Assembly (NCBI RefSeq): GCF_004369205.1
Contig: NZ_QFGA01000001.1
Location: 1,488,001 to 1,552,000, forward strand
Direction: 5' to 3'
Length of the DNA: 64,000 bases
From: Pelotomaculum schinkii
GTDB taxonomy: Bacteria > Bacillota > Desulfotomaculia > Desulfotomaculales > Pelotomaculaceae
Positions 34,672 to 43,874 of this stretch are shown piece after piece (the first letter of the stretch is position 1; each line of letters opens with the position of its first letter). The position numbers and the translations under genes were made by a program. The notes under the pieces were generated by a model, which made no database searches, was not told the DNA's origin, and saw nothing but the letters and a program-made list of their open reading frames with translations.

Positions 34672-35416
34672 CAAATCTTTACCTTTCGGGGGATGTCAAT
34701 GGACTGTGAAAATGTCACCCTCCCTTAATAAACTTCGATTATCTTTAAATATCTTCTCCTTTTGTTATTTCACTACGCAAATTTTTTGTGTCAAATAATA
34801 CACCGTAAATACTCTTTCCAACCCCTGCATGTCTGACAAGCCTTAAACCATTTTTTAGAACTCAACCCACTTTGTCTGGAGTTGTATGATGTCAAGATAA
34901 GGTATAAGAGCAAATTCTATGCCAATTATTATATTTTGGGCTAAAACATCCCTGACAAGATAGTAAGCTTTCATACTGTAAACCCTTATAGGGCAAGTTC
35001 TTTCTATTTTTGAGTCTATACCTGGATGATATTAATTTTGTCTCCTTATCCTAATAAATGGGTTAATTAACAAATAATTTAATAATAACCTATTTCTATT
35101 AAGAATAGATTGTTTTATATTTAGACAAATAATTTTAAGTTGAAAATTAAAACATTTGATTAGTCCTATGCTTTAGCAAGAACAGTAAATTTTGAATAAA
35201 TACGCCATAGCGTATATTAAATATCGTGATGCAAAATGTGTCATGGAAAAACAGTATCCGTCTTTAATTATTCTCTTGGGTTAAATTAGGGAACTTCTTG
35301 ACTATGGGCATATAAAACTTATATATTTGATTTGGTTTTTTATATCACTAGAGGGGTTTCAATTTTTTTAACAGACAGGCTACAAAAAAATAAGCAGACA
35401 AGTGGAGGACATCAAG
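34672..35416. other. intergenic region between the IS66 and IS21 elements
   Basis: AT-rich and without a supported gene. At about 34700-34735 the text TGTCAATGGACTGTGAAAATGTCACCCTCC has the look of an IS21-type terminal segment, a possible scar of an older element. The rest, to 35400, shows no coding pattern I can recognise. Confidence 0.5.
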
Positions 35417-35566
35417 TTGAGTGTTTGTGAACCGCGGAAAAATCTGTCATTAAGCTCCGATCCCGTGAAGGATGCGGCCTTAGGTGGGTTAATGAGTTGG
35501 TTAAGCCAGCAGCAGAAGGATGAAGTGGTATTTAATCAGACAGAACTTAAATGTATATTCCGCTAA
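35417..35566 (+). CDS. small ORF or truncated 5' gene end beside IS21
   Basis: A TTG start after GTGGAGGAC opens a 49-codon frame (begins MSVCEPRKNLSLSSDP, ends TELKCIFR) that stops at 35566, only about 10 bases before the IS21 left end. Amphipathic helix 'LGGLMSWLSQQQKDEVV' is visible. I do not recognise it. The radical SAM gene resumes on the other side of the IS in the same orientation, so this may be the interrupted start of that transcription unit or of the same gene. Confidence 0.4.
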   Translation: MSVCEPRKNLSLSSDPVKDAALGGLMSWLSQQQKDEVVFNQTELKCIFR

Positions 35567-35873
35567 GAAAAAACACCTAGACCGCCGAAGTTGAACACTA
35601 AGACCGTTTAAATTGAACAATCATTCCGTAGTGGCTGTACATTGATAACTAAAGGATCACATGGTATACTCAAACTGCTTTTACTTTTAAGCAGGATAGG
35701 GCAACACTGAGGAGTGACCCGAGCGGCTTAAGAGTTTTGCGGGGAGAGTGATGCCGGTGAGCGTCGCTCTTTTTTTGTTAAAAGCAACATAACATCACTC
35801 TCTTTGGAAAACTAAGCGATAAACCTCGGGAGTTTGAGGGCAGAGCCCTCAATAGCCGTAAGGCTGTTTTGAA

Positions 35874-36620
35874 TTATCTGTTGGCAATACCCTTGCGCTC
35901 CCGCATAGAGTTTTTACCGTCGATAAAAATGGTGTAGGAATCATGCACAATGCGATCTGAAATGGCATCGGCCAGTGTCGGTTCGCCAATTTTATGATAC
36001 CAACCGCCGATCTCAAACTGGGAACAGAATATGGTAGAAGCTTTTTTGTAACGAGATTCTACGATCTCAAGCAGATCGCGGGCTTCGCTTTCCTTGAGCG
36101 GAAACAGAAGCCATTCATCCAAAATGAGCAGCTTTACCTGTTTGTAAGCTTTGATGACCTTGCGGTATGTCCCCTCACCGCGTGCAATGGCCAATTCACC
36201 CAGCAGATCGGGAAGCCGTACATATTTAACCGTGTAAAAGTTTCGGCTGGCAGCCATGCCAAAAGCATTTGAGAGGTAGGTTTTTCCGCTACCCGTGGCT
36301 CCAAGGATTATGATGTTATGGGCTTCTTGGATGTAGTTACAGCTAGCCAAGCGGATGATTTGAGCTTTGTCGAGTTTGCGATCGTCATGATACTCAATGT
36401 TCTCAATACAAGCGTCATTGAAGGCAAAACCCGCGTTTTTGATCAAGCGCGACAGCCGATTGTTTTTACGGGCTGCCCATTCGGCATCGATCAGCAGACC
36501 GAAGCGTTCTTCAAAAGCCATGTCAGACAAGTTTGCGTTTTTGAGCTGTTCCCGGAATGCTGCAGCCATGACACTAAGCTTCATTTCGTGAAGCTTGGCT
36601 ACGGTTGAATCGTTTAGCAT
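35874..36620 (-). CDS. istB: IS21 helper ATPase IstB
   Basis: A 248-residue IstB: 'NIIILGATGSGKTYLSNAFG' Walker A near residue 105, 'LLILDEWLLFPL' Walker B, and 'VESRYKKASTIFCSQFEIGGWY' typical of the family. It is an AAA+ helper that chooses the target and activates IstA. It overlaps istA by 7 bases. Confidence 0.95.
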   Translation of the reverse strand: MLNDSTVAKLHEMKLSVMAAAFREQLKNANLSDMAFEERFGLLIDAEWAARKNNRLSRLIKNAGFAFNDACIENIEYHDDRKLDKAQIIRLASCNYIQEAHNIIILGATGSGKTYLSNAFGMAASRNFYTVKYVRLPDLLGELAIARGEGTYRKVIKAYKQVKLLILDEWLLFPLKESEARDLLEIVESRYKKASTIFCSQFEIGGWYHKIGEPTLADAISDRIVHDSYTIFIDGKNSMRERKGIANR

Positions 36621-38182
36621 TTTCCATCCCTCCTGCTGTAGTAATCGGCTCCTCGTGTGAGTCCAAACTCAGAGGAGGAATGGCCCGGGGTTTCTTTCGG
36701 CAGCTTGTCCTGACCGGATTTTAAGATGGCCTGAACGCTCTTCAAGCTAGGCTGTACAGTGTAGGACAATGCTTTGGTGCAGGCCGATTCAAGGCGCTCC
36801 ACCGAATATTTGTCGGCCAGTTTCAAAAGAGCCATACAAGCCTTGTAGCCCTGCTGCTCGACTTTGTGACTTCCTAAAAACAGGTTAATGACAGCGCTTG
36901 TATTCTCACCGATTTTGGCTGCCCAGGATTTAAAGCGGTCGCCGTTCCAAGACACATATTTTTGATGATCTGGTGGCATATGGGCTTCCAGGGTGCTGTA
37001 TTGATTGCTCCTACCATAGAGCCGGGGATGAGAACAAATGCGATTGCCTTGGAAGAAGACCTCAATCACATTGCGGGTAATCCTGACATCAACTTTCTGC
37101 TTGATGTATTCAAACGGCACCGAATACTTCTGGGTCTCCACACTGATATGGTAATTGTATTGAACAGTGGCAATCTTCCAGGTCGCCAATTCAAATGGCT
37201 TTAAGGGCAACGGCAGCAAGAAGGGTTTTTCCTCATCGAACAAGGTGGCTCTGCTCCCGTTCTTCTTCTGAAAAGGTTTCTCTAGAAAAACCATTAGCTT
37301 TTCCCGAATGGCAGCATTCAGCTCTCGTAACGATAAAAACTGCTGATTACGCAGAGCAGCGAGTATCCATGTTGAGATGATGCCGACCGATCCTTCTACC
37401 GTGGGTTTATCTTTGGGAGCCCTAACTCTGCATGGAATAACCGCTGTACCATAATGTTCAGCCATCTCCTGATAGGTCTTGTTAATAACTGCTTCGCCTT
37501 TCGTCACCTTCTCCACGCCGGTTTTTAAGTTGTCCGGTACCATAATGCGAGTGATTCCACCGAAGAAGCGATAGGCGTTGATATGGGCGGTAATCCAGCT
37601 CTCCTGATTTTGTGAAAGGAAGGCTTCCACATAGGCATAGCCGCTGTATGGCAGGGCAGCCACAAACACATAGGCTTGGATAATCTCTCCCGTGTCTGTG
37701 TCGATGATCCTGGCGGTTTGTCCCGCCGAGTCTACCTCCATGATTTCCCCAGGCTTACGGTGAATGTGCATGGTTGCCTTGGTGCTTTTCACATAGTCAG
37801 CGTAATATTTGTTGAACTGGGTCGACTTGTACGGTACTTGCCCGGATTCGCGACACTGGTCGCAGTATTCAAGCCATAACAGAGTTAAGGTCACACCGCT
37901 TTTCGCCATCTCACGATGGATGTAGTCGTAATTCGGCATTTTGTACGCGGGCTTAGCGCTCTCCGAAGAAAAAAGGCGCTGTGACAACTCCTTGTCGGAC
38001 ATTTCGGCCACTGTCTGCCAACTTAGCCCTTGATCCTTTGCTCTTTGAAGCACGTTAATAACCGTGGTTCGAGAGCATCCGCATCCAGACGCAATGCGGC
38101 TGTTGTTGATTCCGAGGCTATGTAGCCGCAGAATCTCTTTGTAACTGGTCATCTCTATGACCCTCCTTGAATTTATTTGCAC
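36614..38182 (-). CDS. istA: IS21 transposase IstA
   Basis: A 522-residue IstA. An N-terminal HTH ('ILRLHSLGINNSRIASGCGCSRTTV') is followed by the rve integrase core with 'GEIMEVDSAGQTARI' (first Asp), 'RIMVPDNLKTGV' (second Asp) and 'KPTVEGSVGIISTW' (Glu). Full length; intact. Confidence 0.95.
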   Translation of the reverse strand: MQINSRRVIEMTSYKEILRLHSLGINNSRIASGCGCSRTTVINVLQRAKDQGLSWQTVAEMSDKELSQRLFSSESAKPAYKMPNYDYIHREMAKSGVTLTLLWLEYCDQCRESGQVPYKSTQFNKYYADYVKSTKATMHIHRKPGEIMEVDSAGQTARIIDTDTGEIIQAYVFVAALPYSGYAYVEAFLSQNQESWITAHINAYRFFGGITRIMVPDNLKTGVEKVTKGEAVINKTYQEMAEHYGTAVIPCRVRAPKDKPTVEGSVGIISTWILAALRNQQFLSLRELNAAIREKLMVFLEKPFQKKNGSRATLFDEEKPFLLPLPLKPFELATWKIATVQYNYHISVETQKYSVPFEYIKQKVDVRITRNVIEVFFQGNRICSHPRLYGRSNQYSTLEAHMPPDHQKYVSWNGDRFKSWAAKIGENTSAVINLFLGSHKVEQQGYKACMALLKLADKYSVERLESACTKALSYTVQPSLKSVQAILKSGQDKLPKETPGHSSSEFGLTRGADYYSRRDGKC

Positions 38183-39572
38183 CTTTCAGATGCATAAATT
38201 CAATTTAGCAGAAAGGTCATATCCGGTGTTCAACTTTGCCGGAAAGGGTGTCCAGTTTCAAACGGAGACACTGTTCAATCTCAGCGGTCAAACTGTTCAG
38301 TTTGACCCGGCATATTCACTTAAAGCGCAAAACGAAACCCTGATTAGTGGCAACCAAAAACAATTATTTCTAACTGATGAGTTGGCGAAACTCCTCGGTG
38401 CCGAGGATACAACTACCTTCCGGGTCGTCAAGCGTCAAAACAAGATCGAAATCTACCCCAATATTCACAGCCTGGCAAAGGTTTATATCGAGCCAACAAC
38501 CCTATGCAACCTGAATTGCCGCACCTGCATCCGGAAAACCTGGCATGAGCCTTTGGGCAGTATGAAACTGGAAGTGTTTGACGGCCTGCTCGAACAGCTT
38601 AAAGAGTTCAAAAGCCTGCAAACCGTGATGTTTGGCGGTTTCGGTGAACCCACCTTCCATAAAGACATTCTCTATATGATCGGGAAAGTCAAAGCACTGG
38701 GCCTTAAGGCGGAGATGGTAACCAACGGCACCCTGCTCAATGAAGCTATGCTGCAAGGTATGCTGGATAACGGCCTGGATACGCTATGGGTATCCTTTGA
38801 CGGAACGAGTGAGGACAGTTTTGATGATATCCGGGCGGGAGCCAGTTTTATTGAGGTGGTGCAAAACCTGAGACGACTAAAGGAACTGAATCAACAGACT
38901 ACGCACAAAATCAAAGTTGGAATCGCGTTTGTAGTCATGAAAAGGAATATCAAGGAATTAAGAAAGCTGGGAACACTGGCCCAAACGGTGGGCGCGGAGA
39001 TGGTCTCTGTCAGCAATGTGATCCCCTACAGCAGCGACATGCTCGATCAGATGGTCTGTGCAAGGATCCTCTGGGCTAATAGCATCTCGTATTACTCGAG
39101 ATCCCTGCCAATCAATTTACCATTTATCGATAGAACGGAAACCACCAAACAGACCTTGTTCGAGCTATTCCGGGATTATAACAATATCAGTATCATGCGG
39201 AACCATATTGACACGGAAGCAGGCAGCTGCCGGTTTGTTAAGGAACGCTGCACCTTCATTAAATGGGACGGCACCGTAAGTTCCTGCATGGGCCTTTTAC
39301 ATTCCTATAAGACTTATTTCACCACAGGACGGGCAGAAAGGGAAGTTACAGCCTATGTTTTGGGAGATACCCGCAAAAACAGCTTGAAGGAGATATGGGA
39401 CGGACAGGAATATCATGATTTCAGGGAAAAAGTTGATGAATTTGATTTTTCACCTTGCTTGCAGTGCGGTCCCTGTGACCTTGCCGAAAAAAACGAGGAA
39501 GACTGTTTTGGTAACAAATTTCCTACCTGTGGAGGTTGTTTATGGGCACAGGGTGTGATACAGTGTCCCTGA
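38157..39572 (+). CDS. radical SAM/SPASM maturase (tungsten-oxidoreductase type), 5' end replaced by IS21
   Basis: The family match starts only near residue 66 ('NQKQLFLTDELAKLL', an AbrB-like lead-in), followed by 'IHSLAKVYIEPTTLCNLNCRTC' with the CxxxCxxC cluster at C117, C121 and C124. Then comes 'GGFGEPTFHKD' and a SPASM-like tail (CLQCGPCDLAE, CFGNKFPTCGGCLW). This layout fits the maturases that accompany tungsten aldehyde oxidoreductases. The first 50-60 residues are read from the IS21 end, so the native start has been lost or replaced. No aldehyde oxidoreductase gene is within the window. Whether the chimeric frame is expressed is unclear. Confidence 0.75.
   Translation: MTLLEFICTFQMHKFNLAERSYPVFNFAGKGVQFQTETLFNLSGQTVQFDPAYSLKAQNETLISGNQKQLFLTDELAKLLGAEDTTTFRVVKRQNKIEIYPNIHSLAKVYIEPTTLCNLNCRTCIRKTWHEPLGSMKLEVFDGLLEQLKEFKSLQTVMFGGFGEPTFHKDILYMIGKVKALGLKAEMVTNGTLLNEAMLQGMLDNGLDTLWVSFDGTSEDSFDDIRAGASFIEVVQNLRRLKELNQQTTHKIKVGIAFVVMKRNIKELRKLGTLAQTVGAEMVSVSNVIPYSSDMLDQMVCARILWANSISYYSRSLPINLPFIDRTETTKQTLFELFRDYNNISIMRNHIDTEAGSCRFVKERCTFIKWDGTVSSCMGLLHSYKTYFTTGRAEREVTAYVLGDTRKNSLKEIWDGQEYHDFREKVDEFDFSPCLQCGPCDLAEKNEEDCFGNKFPTCGGCLWAQGVIQCP
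38286..38307. repeat. perfect 22-nt palindrome at the IS21 right end
   Basis: Arms GGTCAAACTG and CAGTTTGACC separated by TT. It covers the junction between IS terminal repeat and the radical SAM gene; the inner arm belongs to the IS end. Confidence 0.7.
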
Positions 39573-39634
39573 TTTTTGCCTAAAATACCCATAGAGAGTA
39601 TTTTTTTGATTATTCTTGTAAATAATAAATTGAT

Positions 39635-40333
39635 ATGGATATATTTAGATGCATATTAAGGGTTGTGACCATACCGGTTGTGTTAATAATATCTATACTT
39701 TTGATAGTTAGCACGGCGGCTTCAGCTAACGAGGCTTCCCAGAATACAAATACTCAATCTTTAGAAAAAAACGGTCCCATTAAGGTAACCTATACTGTTA
39801 AAGAAGGAGATAATCTTTGCAGTATCGCCTATAAACACCAGGTTATGCTCCGGGAATTGATGAGAGTTAATAACCTCAGCGACAGCCTGATCCGGCCGGG
39901 GGAGGTCCTGCAAATCCCCGAGAGCCTACCTTACAGGAGCGGATTGTCCCGCGGGGATGTACCCAGGGACGAGTTAATGCTTCTGGCCAGATTGATTCAC
40001 GCTGAAGCAAGGGGCGAAAGCTTCGAGGGCCAGGTGGCCGTCGGCGCTGTTATCTTGAACAGGATTAACAGCCCTTATTTCCCCAAAACAATACCGGAAG
40101 TGATTTTGCAAAAAAACAGCAGGGTCTACCAGTTCTCACCAGTAGAAGATGGGTCCATCAACCTGGAACCTGACGAGAAAGCAGTTAGCGCAGCTGAGCA
40201 GGCTCTCTCGGGGAAGGATCCCACAGGTGGGGCGCTGTTCTTTTACAACCCGGATCTCAGCAAGGATACTTGGATTCTGACCTTACCGGTTGTAACCAAA
40301 ATCGGCAACCATGTTTTTGCAACCTGCACATAA
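39635..40333 (+). CDS. LysM and SleB-type cell wall hydrolase
   Basis: A 232-residue exported protein: signal peptide at 1-32, LysM domain about 50-95 ('YTVKEGDNLCSIAYKHQVML', then 'IRPGEVLQIPE'), and a Hydrolase_2 (SleB/CwlJ) domain at 110-232 ('LLARLIHAEARGESFEGQVAVGAVILNR' with the catalytic Glu; 'QFSPVEDGSI'; 'ALFFYNP'). Enzymes of this type cut spore cortex peptidoglycan during germination. The start follows a weak ribosome site. It is 62 bases after the radical SAM stop and might share its transcript. Confidence 0.92.
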   Translation: MDIFRCILRVVTIPVVLIISILLIVSTAASANEASQNTNTQSLEKNGPIKVTYTVKEGDNLCSIAYKHQVMLRELMRVNNLSDSLIRPGEVLQIPESLPYRSGLSRGDVPRDELMLLARLIHAEARGESFEGQVAVGAVILNRINSPYFPKTIPEVILQKNSRVYQFSPVEDGSINLEPDEKAVSAAEQALSGKDPTGGALFFYNPDLSKDTWILTLPVVTKIGNHVFATCT

Positions 40334-40395
40334 ATTGAGGCTGTAACAAAAGTCAATGGCAAAACACTAAATCCCATAATAGATTCAAAAAGAGT

Positions 40396-40428
40396 AATCC
40401 CGTATCACTATCAAAGTGGTATGGGATT
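40396..40428 (+). terminator. hairpin downstream of the SleB-type gene
   Basis: Arms AATCCCGTATCAC and GTGGTATGGGATT around TATCAAA. There is no strong T-run, so it may be a weak terminator or a barrier between convergent units. Confidence 0.55.
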
Positions 40429-40433
40429 GCTAA

Positions 40434-40649
40434 TTAAATCATTATTATTTCAAACGGATCGGTAAAATCGACCTCTTCGATATCAGCACAAATCAGGTTG
40501 ATACGCGGGTGCGCGAATTTTGCCGCAGCCCGGTCAATCATCCCTTGGGATATATCCACTCCAGTATTGCCCCGCCTTGATTCTTCAAGGCTTATGTCGT
40601 TTCTTACGACATCTTGTTTATTATATTGTTGAATACACGCATTTGTCAA
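40434..40649 (-). pseudogene. SAM-dependent methyltransferase fragment
   Basis: The segment 'GNTGVDISQGMIDRAAAKF' and 'INLICADIEEVDF' is motif I-II of a class I methyltransferase. Only about 45 residues match: the motif I glycines on one side and everything after the acidic loop on the other are missing. The first 28 codons look unrelated. A decayed piece. Confidence 0.65.
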
Positions 40650-40670
40650 TTCATGGTTTCTTAACGCAAT

Positions 40671-41087
40671 TTATAATTTCTTCAGGAAATTTCCCGGCGA
40701 ACAAATTACAAAGTCCAATTTTTCTTTTCCGTCTATATTTAGGAAATGCTTATCCAGGCTTAATAACCAATCCACACTTCCCGATATTGCAGACGCCAGT
40801 ATCGGAGCATCCTTCTCATTTATTAATCCTTTAGCGTACTCCATGTCCTTTTCTGAAGCATCCAAAATCTTAAAGGGCAAGGTTTTAAAAAGAGCATAGT
40901 AATGCGCCAAGCTATTGGGCAGTTTTTTTTGCACGTTTCGCAGAACCTCGCTTACAACATCTTCAGAGATACAAGGAATTACAATTCCCAATTCAGAAAG
41001 AACCAGCACTTCATATGCTCCACCCTTTTTTGATGCAAGTCCTGCAATGATCACGCTGCTGTCCAGGAAAACTTTACTCCGTTTCAT
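40671..41087 (-). CDS. PIN-domain toxin (VapC-like)
   Basis: A 138-residue PIN domain: 'KVFLDSSVIIAGLASKKGG' supplies the first acidic residue, and 'EKDAPILASAISGSVDWLLSLDKHFL' the later ones. Such proteins are RNases held by an antitoxin. Start overlaps the AbrB gene end by 14 bases, the usual antitoxin-toxin arrangement. Confidence 0.85.
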   Translation of the reverse strand: MKRSKVFLDSSVIIAGLASKKGGAYEVLVLSELGIVIPCISEDVVSEVLRNVQKKLPNSLAHYYALFKTLPFKILDASEKDMEYAKGLINEKDAPILASAISGSVDWLLSLDKHFLNIDGKEKLDFVICSPGNFLKKL

Positions 41088-41370
41088 AGGAGTGAGAGCC
41101 CTCCCTTAGCTCTGCTAACAATGCATCTATGTCAATCTGGTTTTTCTCCATATCTTTTTGTACGCTACCGGCAAGTTCCTTAACCTTAATATTTTCCGGA
41201 GTTGCAACAATTGCTTTTCCTATTTGGAATACCTCCAGAATAGTGTCTTCACTTATCCCGAGGTGTTCCCGTATTTCAGCCGGAATCGTAAATTGACCCT
41301 TCCCCCACACCCGCACTTTTCTTATCCCATGAGGATAACTTCTTTTGGCCTTAAGCTCTATGTCTGACAT
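41074..41370 (-). CDS. AbrB/SpoVT-family antitoxin
   Basis: A 98-residue protein with a swapped-hairpin AbrB DNA-binding domain at about 15-60 ('VRVWGKGQFTIPAEIREHLG' then 'DTILEVFQIGKAIVATPE'). The helical tail 'DIDALLAELREGSHSYE' probably binds the toxin. It pairs with the downstream PIN gene and likely represses its own promoter. Confidence 0.85.
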   Translation of the reverse strand: MSDIELKAKRSYPHGIRKVRVWGKGQFTIPAEIREHLGISEDTILEVFQIGKAIVATPENIKVKELAGSVQKDMEKNQIDIDALLAELREGSHSYETE

Positions 41371-41433
41371 TCTGCCTTTCCACCTTTCCTACTATTAGAC
41401 TTACTATAAACCTAAAAGGTGAAAAATACAAGT

Positions 41434-41601
41434 TCAGAATAAGCGGATTGTTTCAAAAAAAGCGTCACAGATATTGTTGCCCCAATAGATGCCCTTTGGG
41501 GTTAGACGGTAGCCATCGGCTTCTGCTGTGACATAGCCTTCCGCCAGAAGCTGTTTCACAAGTTCCCGGATATTCACGCCAAACATGTCCTCACATTCTC
41601 T
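41434..41601 (-). pseudogene. C-terminal fragment of a HemN/HemW-like coproporphyrinogen dehydrogenase
   Basis: About 55 codons end in a natural stop. They read 'MFGVNIRELVKQLLAEGYVT', 'ADGYRLTPKGIYWGNNIC', resembling the C-terminal domain of anaerobic coproporphyrinogen III oxidase-like radical SAM proteins. Stops occur just upstream in frame, and no other part of the gene is nearby. Confidence 0.65.
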
Positions 41602-41710
41602 CTATTAATCAATTCTCTATAACCTTTTACCCATAATTTTTATATTAGGGCAAATACAACCAGTTTCAGCGCTTAAAACATAGCCTTCTTTGACAGTCCG
41701 CCTCTTTGCT

Positions 41711-41752
41711 GCATAAAAAAATGATACCCTATGGATATCATTTTTTTTATGC
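41711..41752 (-). terminator. terminator of the etf operon
   Basis: Stem GCATAAAAAAATGATA with TATCATTTTTTTTATGC across a nine-base loop; A/T flanks allow termination in both directions. It begins 19 bases after the FeS oxidoreductase stop. Confidence 0.8.
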
Positions 41753-41770
41753 GGGGATTGATTTTATGAT

Positions 41771-43816
41771 CTAGATCATTTTGGCAATAAGTTCTGCCGG
41801 ATCGAGGACAGGGACATTTTGTTCAGGGTTAGTCTTGTCTTTGACGCCATCTTCCAGCATAGTGATACAGAATGGACAGTTGGCGCCAATTGCCTGCGGC
41901 TCTTTGGACAAAGCCTGTTCGACCCTCAGGTTGTTGATCCGGTCGCCGATATTTTCTTCCATCCACATCCTTGATCCGCCTGCGCCGCAGCAGAAGCTCT
42001 TTTCGTGGTTGCGGTCCATCTCAATAAGCTGTACACCCGGGACCATCTTGAACAATGCTCTCGGCGCGTCAAATTCTTGCTGATAACGTCCAAGGTAGCA
42101 GGAATCATGGTAGACGATCTTCTGTTCAGGCAGCTGGACATTCTTATTCAGTTTCAGCCTGCCATCTTTGATGAGCTGGTTGATTAGCTGGGTATGATGG
42201 ATGACTTCAAAATTGCCGCCAAACTGCGGATATTCATTTTTCAGCGTATTGAAGCAGTGCGGGCAGTCCGTAATGATTTTCTTGACTTTATAGTTGTTTA
42301 AGATGCCGATATTTTCTTTGGCTATTAACTGGAAGAGATATTCATTACCGCCTCTGCGGACAAAGTCACCGCAACATTTTTCTTCTTTGCCCAGGATGGC
42401 GAAACCAACGCCGGCAGCTTTAAGGATTTTCGCTGTTGCGACAGACACTTTCTTGGCCCTGTTATCAAACGAACCTGCGCAGCCGACCCAGAAAAGGTAT
42501 TCCGGATTTTCGGCTGTTTTCATGGTTTTTATATTGAGGTCCTTCGCCCAGGATGCCCGATCACTCCAGCTGATACCCCACGGATTGAATTTGCTTTCAA
42601 TATTGCGGAATGCAAGCTGCAGCTCCTCCGGATAATTATTTTCATTCATGACTTCATACCGGCGCATATCAATGATCTTATTGACATGTTCGTTGGATAC
42701 GGGGCAATTGGTTTGACAAGCTCTGCACGTGGTGCAGGCCCACAGTTCATCACGGGTAAAGATGTCTCCAATCAATTCTTTCTGGAGGATCTGAGCCGCT
42801 TCACGGTCCGTTTTCGTCAGTTCGGCCAAGCCCTTAGCGCTAAGATCATCAGCGTGTCTGATGCCCAGCTTATTCAGCACGGCGCCCTTTTCCAAGAGAT
42901 GTTCTTTTAACGTCCTGCTGAGCAGTTGTTTAGGATTTAAGGGTTTCCCGGAAATATTGGCCGGACAGTTGTCCATACAACGGCCGCATTCCCCACAGGA
43001 AAAGCTGTCGAGCAGCTGCTTCCAGGTGAAGTTCTCAATTTTTCCGACACCATACTCTGTCAGCGATCTATCTTCCAGATCCATGGGCGCGATTTGAGCG
43101 CCGGCTGGTATCAGGGTCGCGAAATAGCTATTAAACGGCGAAGCCAGCAGGTGCAGGTGTTTGGAATTTGGAATATATACCAAAAATCCGAAAAGTATCA
43201 GGACGTGCATCCACCAAAATATTTCGCTAATGGCGCCTACGGTCTCAGGGCTGTATCCCTGGTATAGTCCGGCAAACATATTATAGACAAACGCCAGGCT
43301 GTAAGCAGGGTTTGCGTGCAGGGCAACTTTGGCGCCACTGGTTAGCCATTCTGTGATGATGACTCCTAAGATTAAAATAACAACAATGGCAGCTTCCGCG
43401 GTCCGGTAAAGGCGTTTCGGCCTGACGATCCATCTCCGGATAATGCCGATGATTAAGCCGATAAATACGAGTGATGCCAGAATATCTTTTACTAAAAAGA
43501 AGTAAGGATTTGTTCCCAAGAAAGGTACTTGAACAGAAGGAAACAGCCCTTCGATCACAAATGGAATTTCTCCTAAACAAATAAAGATGAATCCCCAAAA
43601 GATAAATAAGTGGATATACCCATAATATTCTTTCAGCAATTTTCCCTGCAGCAATACGTTCACAACAAAATTCTTAAATCGCTCGCCCGGGTGGTCAAAC
43701 CTGTCTTCTTCTGCTCCCAGAGCCAGAATGCCTATTTTTTTATTCAGGGCATATGCAAAAGCGCTAATAGAAAGAACAGCAATTATCAAAAATATAATTA
43801 ATTTTAAAGAAAGCAA
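41771..43816 (-). CDS. membrane FeS oxidoreductase coupling Etf to menaquinone (DUF224/HdrD-like)
   Basis: A 681-residue protein. The N-terminal 240 residues have five or six membrane segments like nitrate reductase gamma (heme b/quinone site; 'LLKEYYGYIHLFIFWGFIFI'). Then come two 4Fe-4S motifs (CGECGRCMDNCPAN near 285 and CTTCRACQTNCPVS near 365) and two CCG domains ('EEKCCGDFVRRGG' and 'SFCCGAGGSRMW'). In syntrophic Firmicutes such proteins next to etfBA pass electrons from acyl-CoA dehydrogenase and Etf to menaquinone. Same operon as etfBA, 58 bases after etfA. Confidence 0.88.
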   Translation of the reverse strand: MLSLKLIIFLIIAVLSISAFAYALNKKIGILALGAEEDRFDHPGERFKNFVVNVLLQGKLLKEYYGYIHLFIFWGFIFICLGEIPFVIEGLFPSVQVPFLGTNPYFFLVKDILASLVFIGLIIGIIRRWIVRPKRLYRTAEAAIVVILILGVIITEWLTSGAKVALHANPAYSLAFVYNMFAGLYQGYSPETVGAISEIFWWMHVLILFGFLVYIPNSKHLHLLASPFNSYFATLIPAGAQIAPMDLEDRSLTEYGVGKIENFTWKQLLDSFSCGECGRCMDNCPANISGKPLNPKQLLSRTLKEHLLEKGAVLNKLGIRHADDLSAKGLAELTKTDREAAQILQKELIGDIFTRDELWACTTCRACQTNCPVSNEHVNKIIDMRRYEVMNENNYPEELQLAFRNIESKFNPWGISWSDRASWAKDLNIKTMKTAENPEYLFWVGCAGSFDNRAKKVSVATAKILKAAGVGFAILGKEEKCCGDFVRRGGNEYLFQLIAKENIGILNNYKVKKIITDCPHCFNTLKNEYPQFGGNFEVIHHTQLINQLIKDGRLKLNKNVQLPEQKIVYHDSCYLGRYQQEFDAPRALFKMVPGVQLIEMDRNHEKSFCCGAGGSRMWMEENIGDRINNLRVEQALSKEPQAIGANCPFCITMLEDGVKDKTNPEQNVPVLDPAELIAKMI

Positions 43817-43874
43817 ACCAATACCTCCCTTTGCTTTAATAATCCTCTCTGAACTGTATGGTATATCTTATCGT

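Larger units (their letters stand above)
35575..38307. mobile_element. IS21-family insertion sequence
   Basis: istA and istB on the minus strand, flanked by related terminal repeats of about 40 bp. Left end 35580-35620 contains GACCGCCGAAGTTGAACA and CCGTTTAAATTGAACA; the right end read inward from about 38290 gives GACCGCTGAGATTGAACA and CCGTTTGAAACTGGACA. Further copies of the TTGAACA core lie near 38230, as expected for multiple transposase sites. The outer limits are uncertain by about 15 bases, and no target duplication was found. A GAGCGTCGCTC hairpin plus T-run lies in the non-coding left arm near 35760-35777. Confidence 0.85.
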
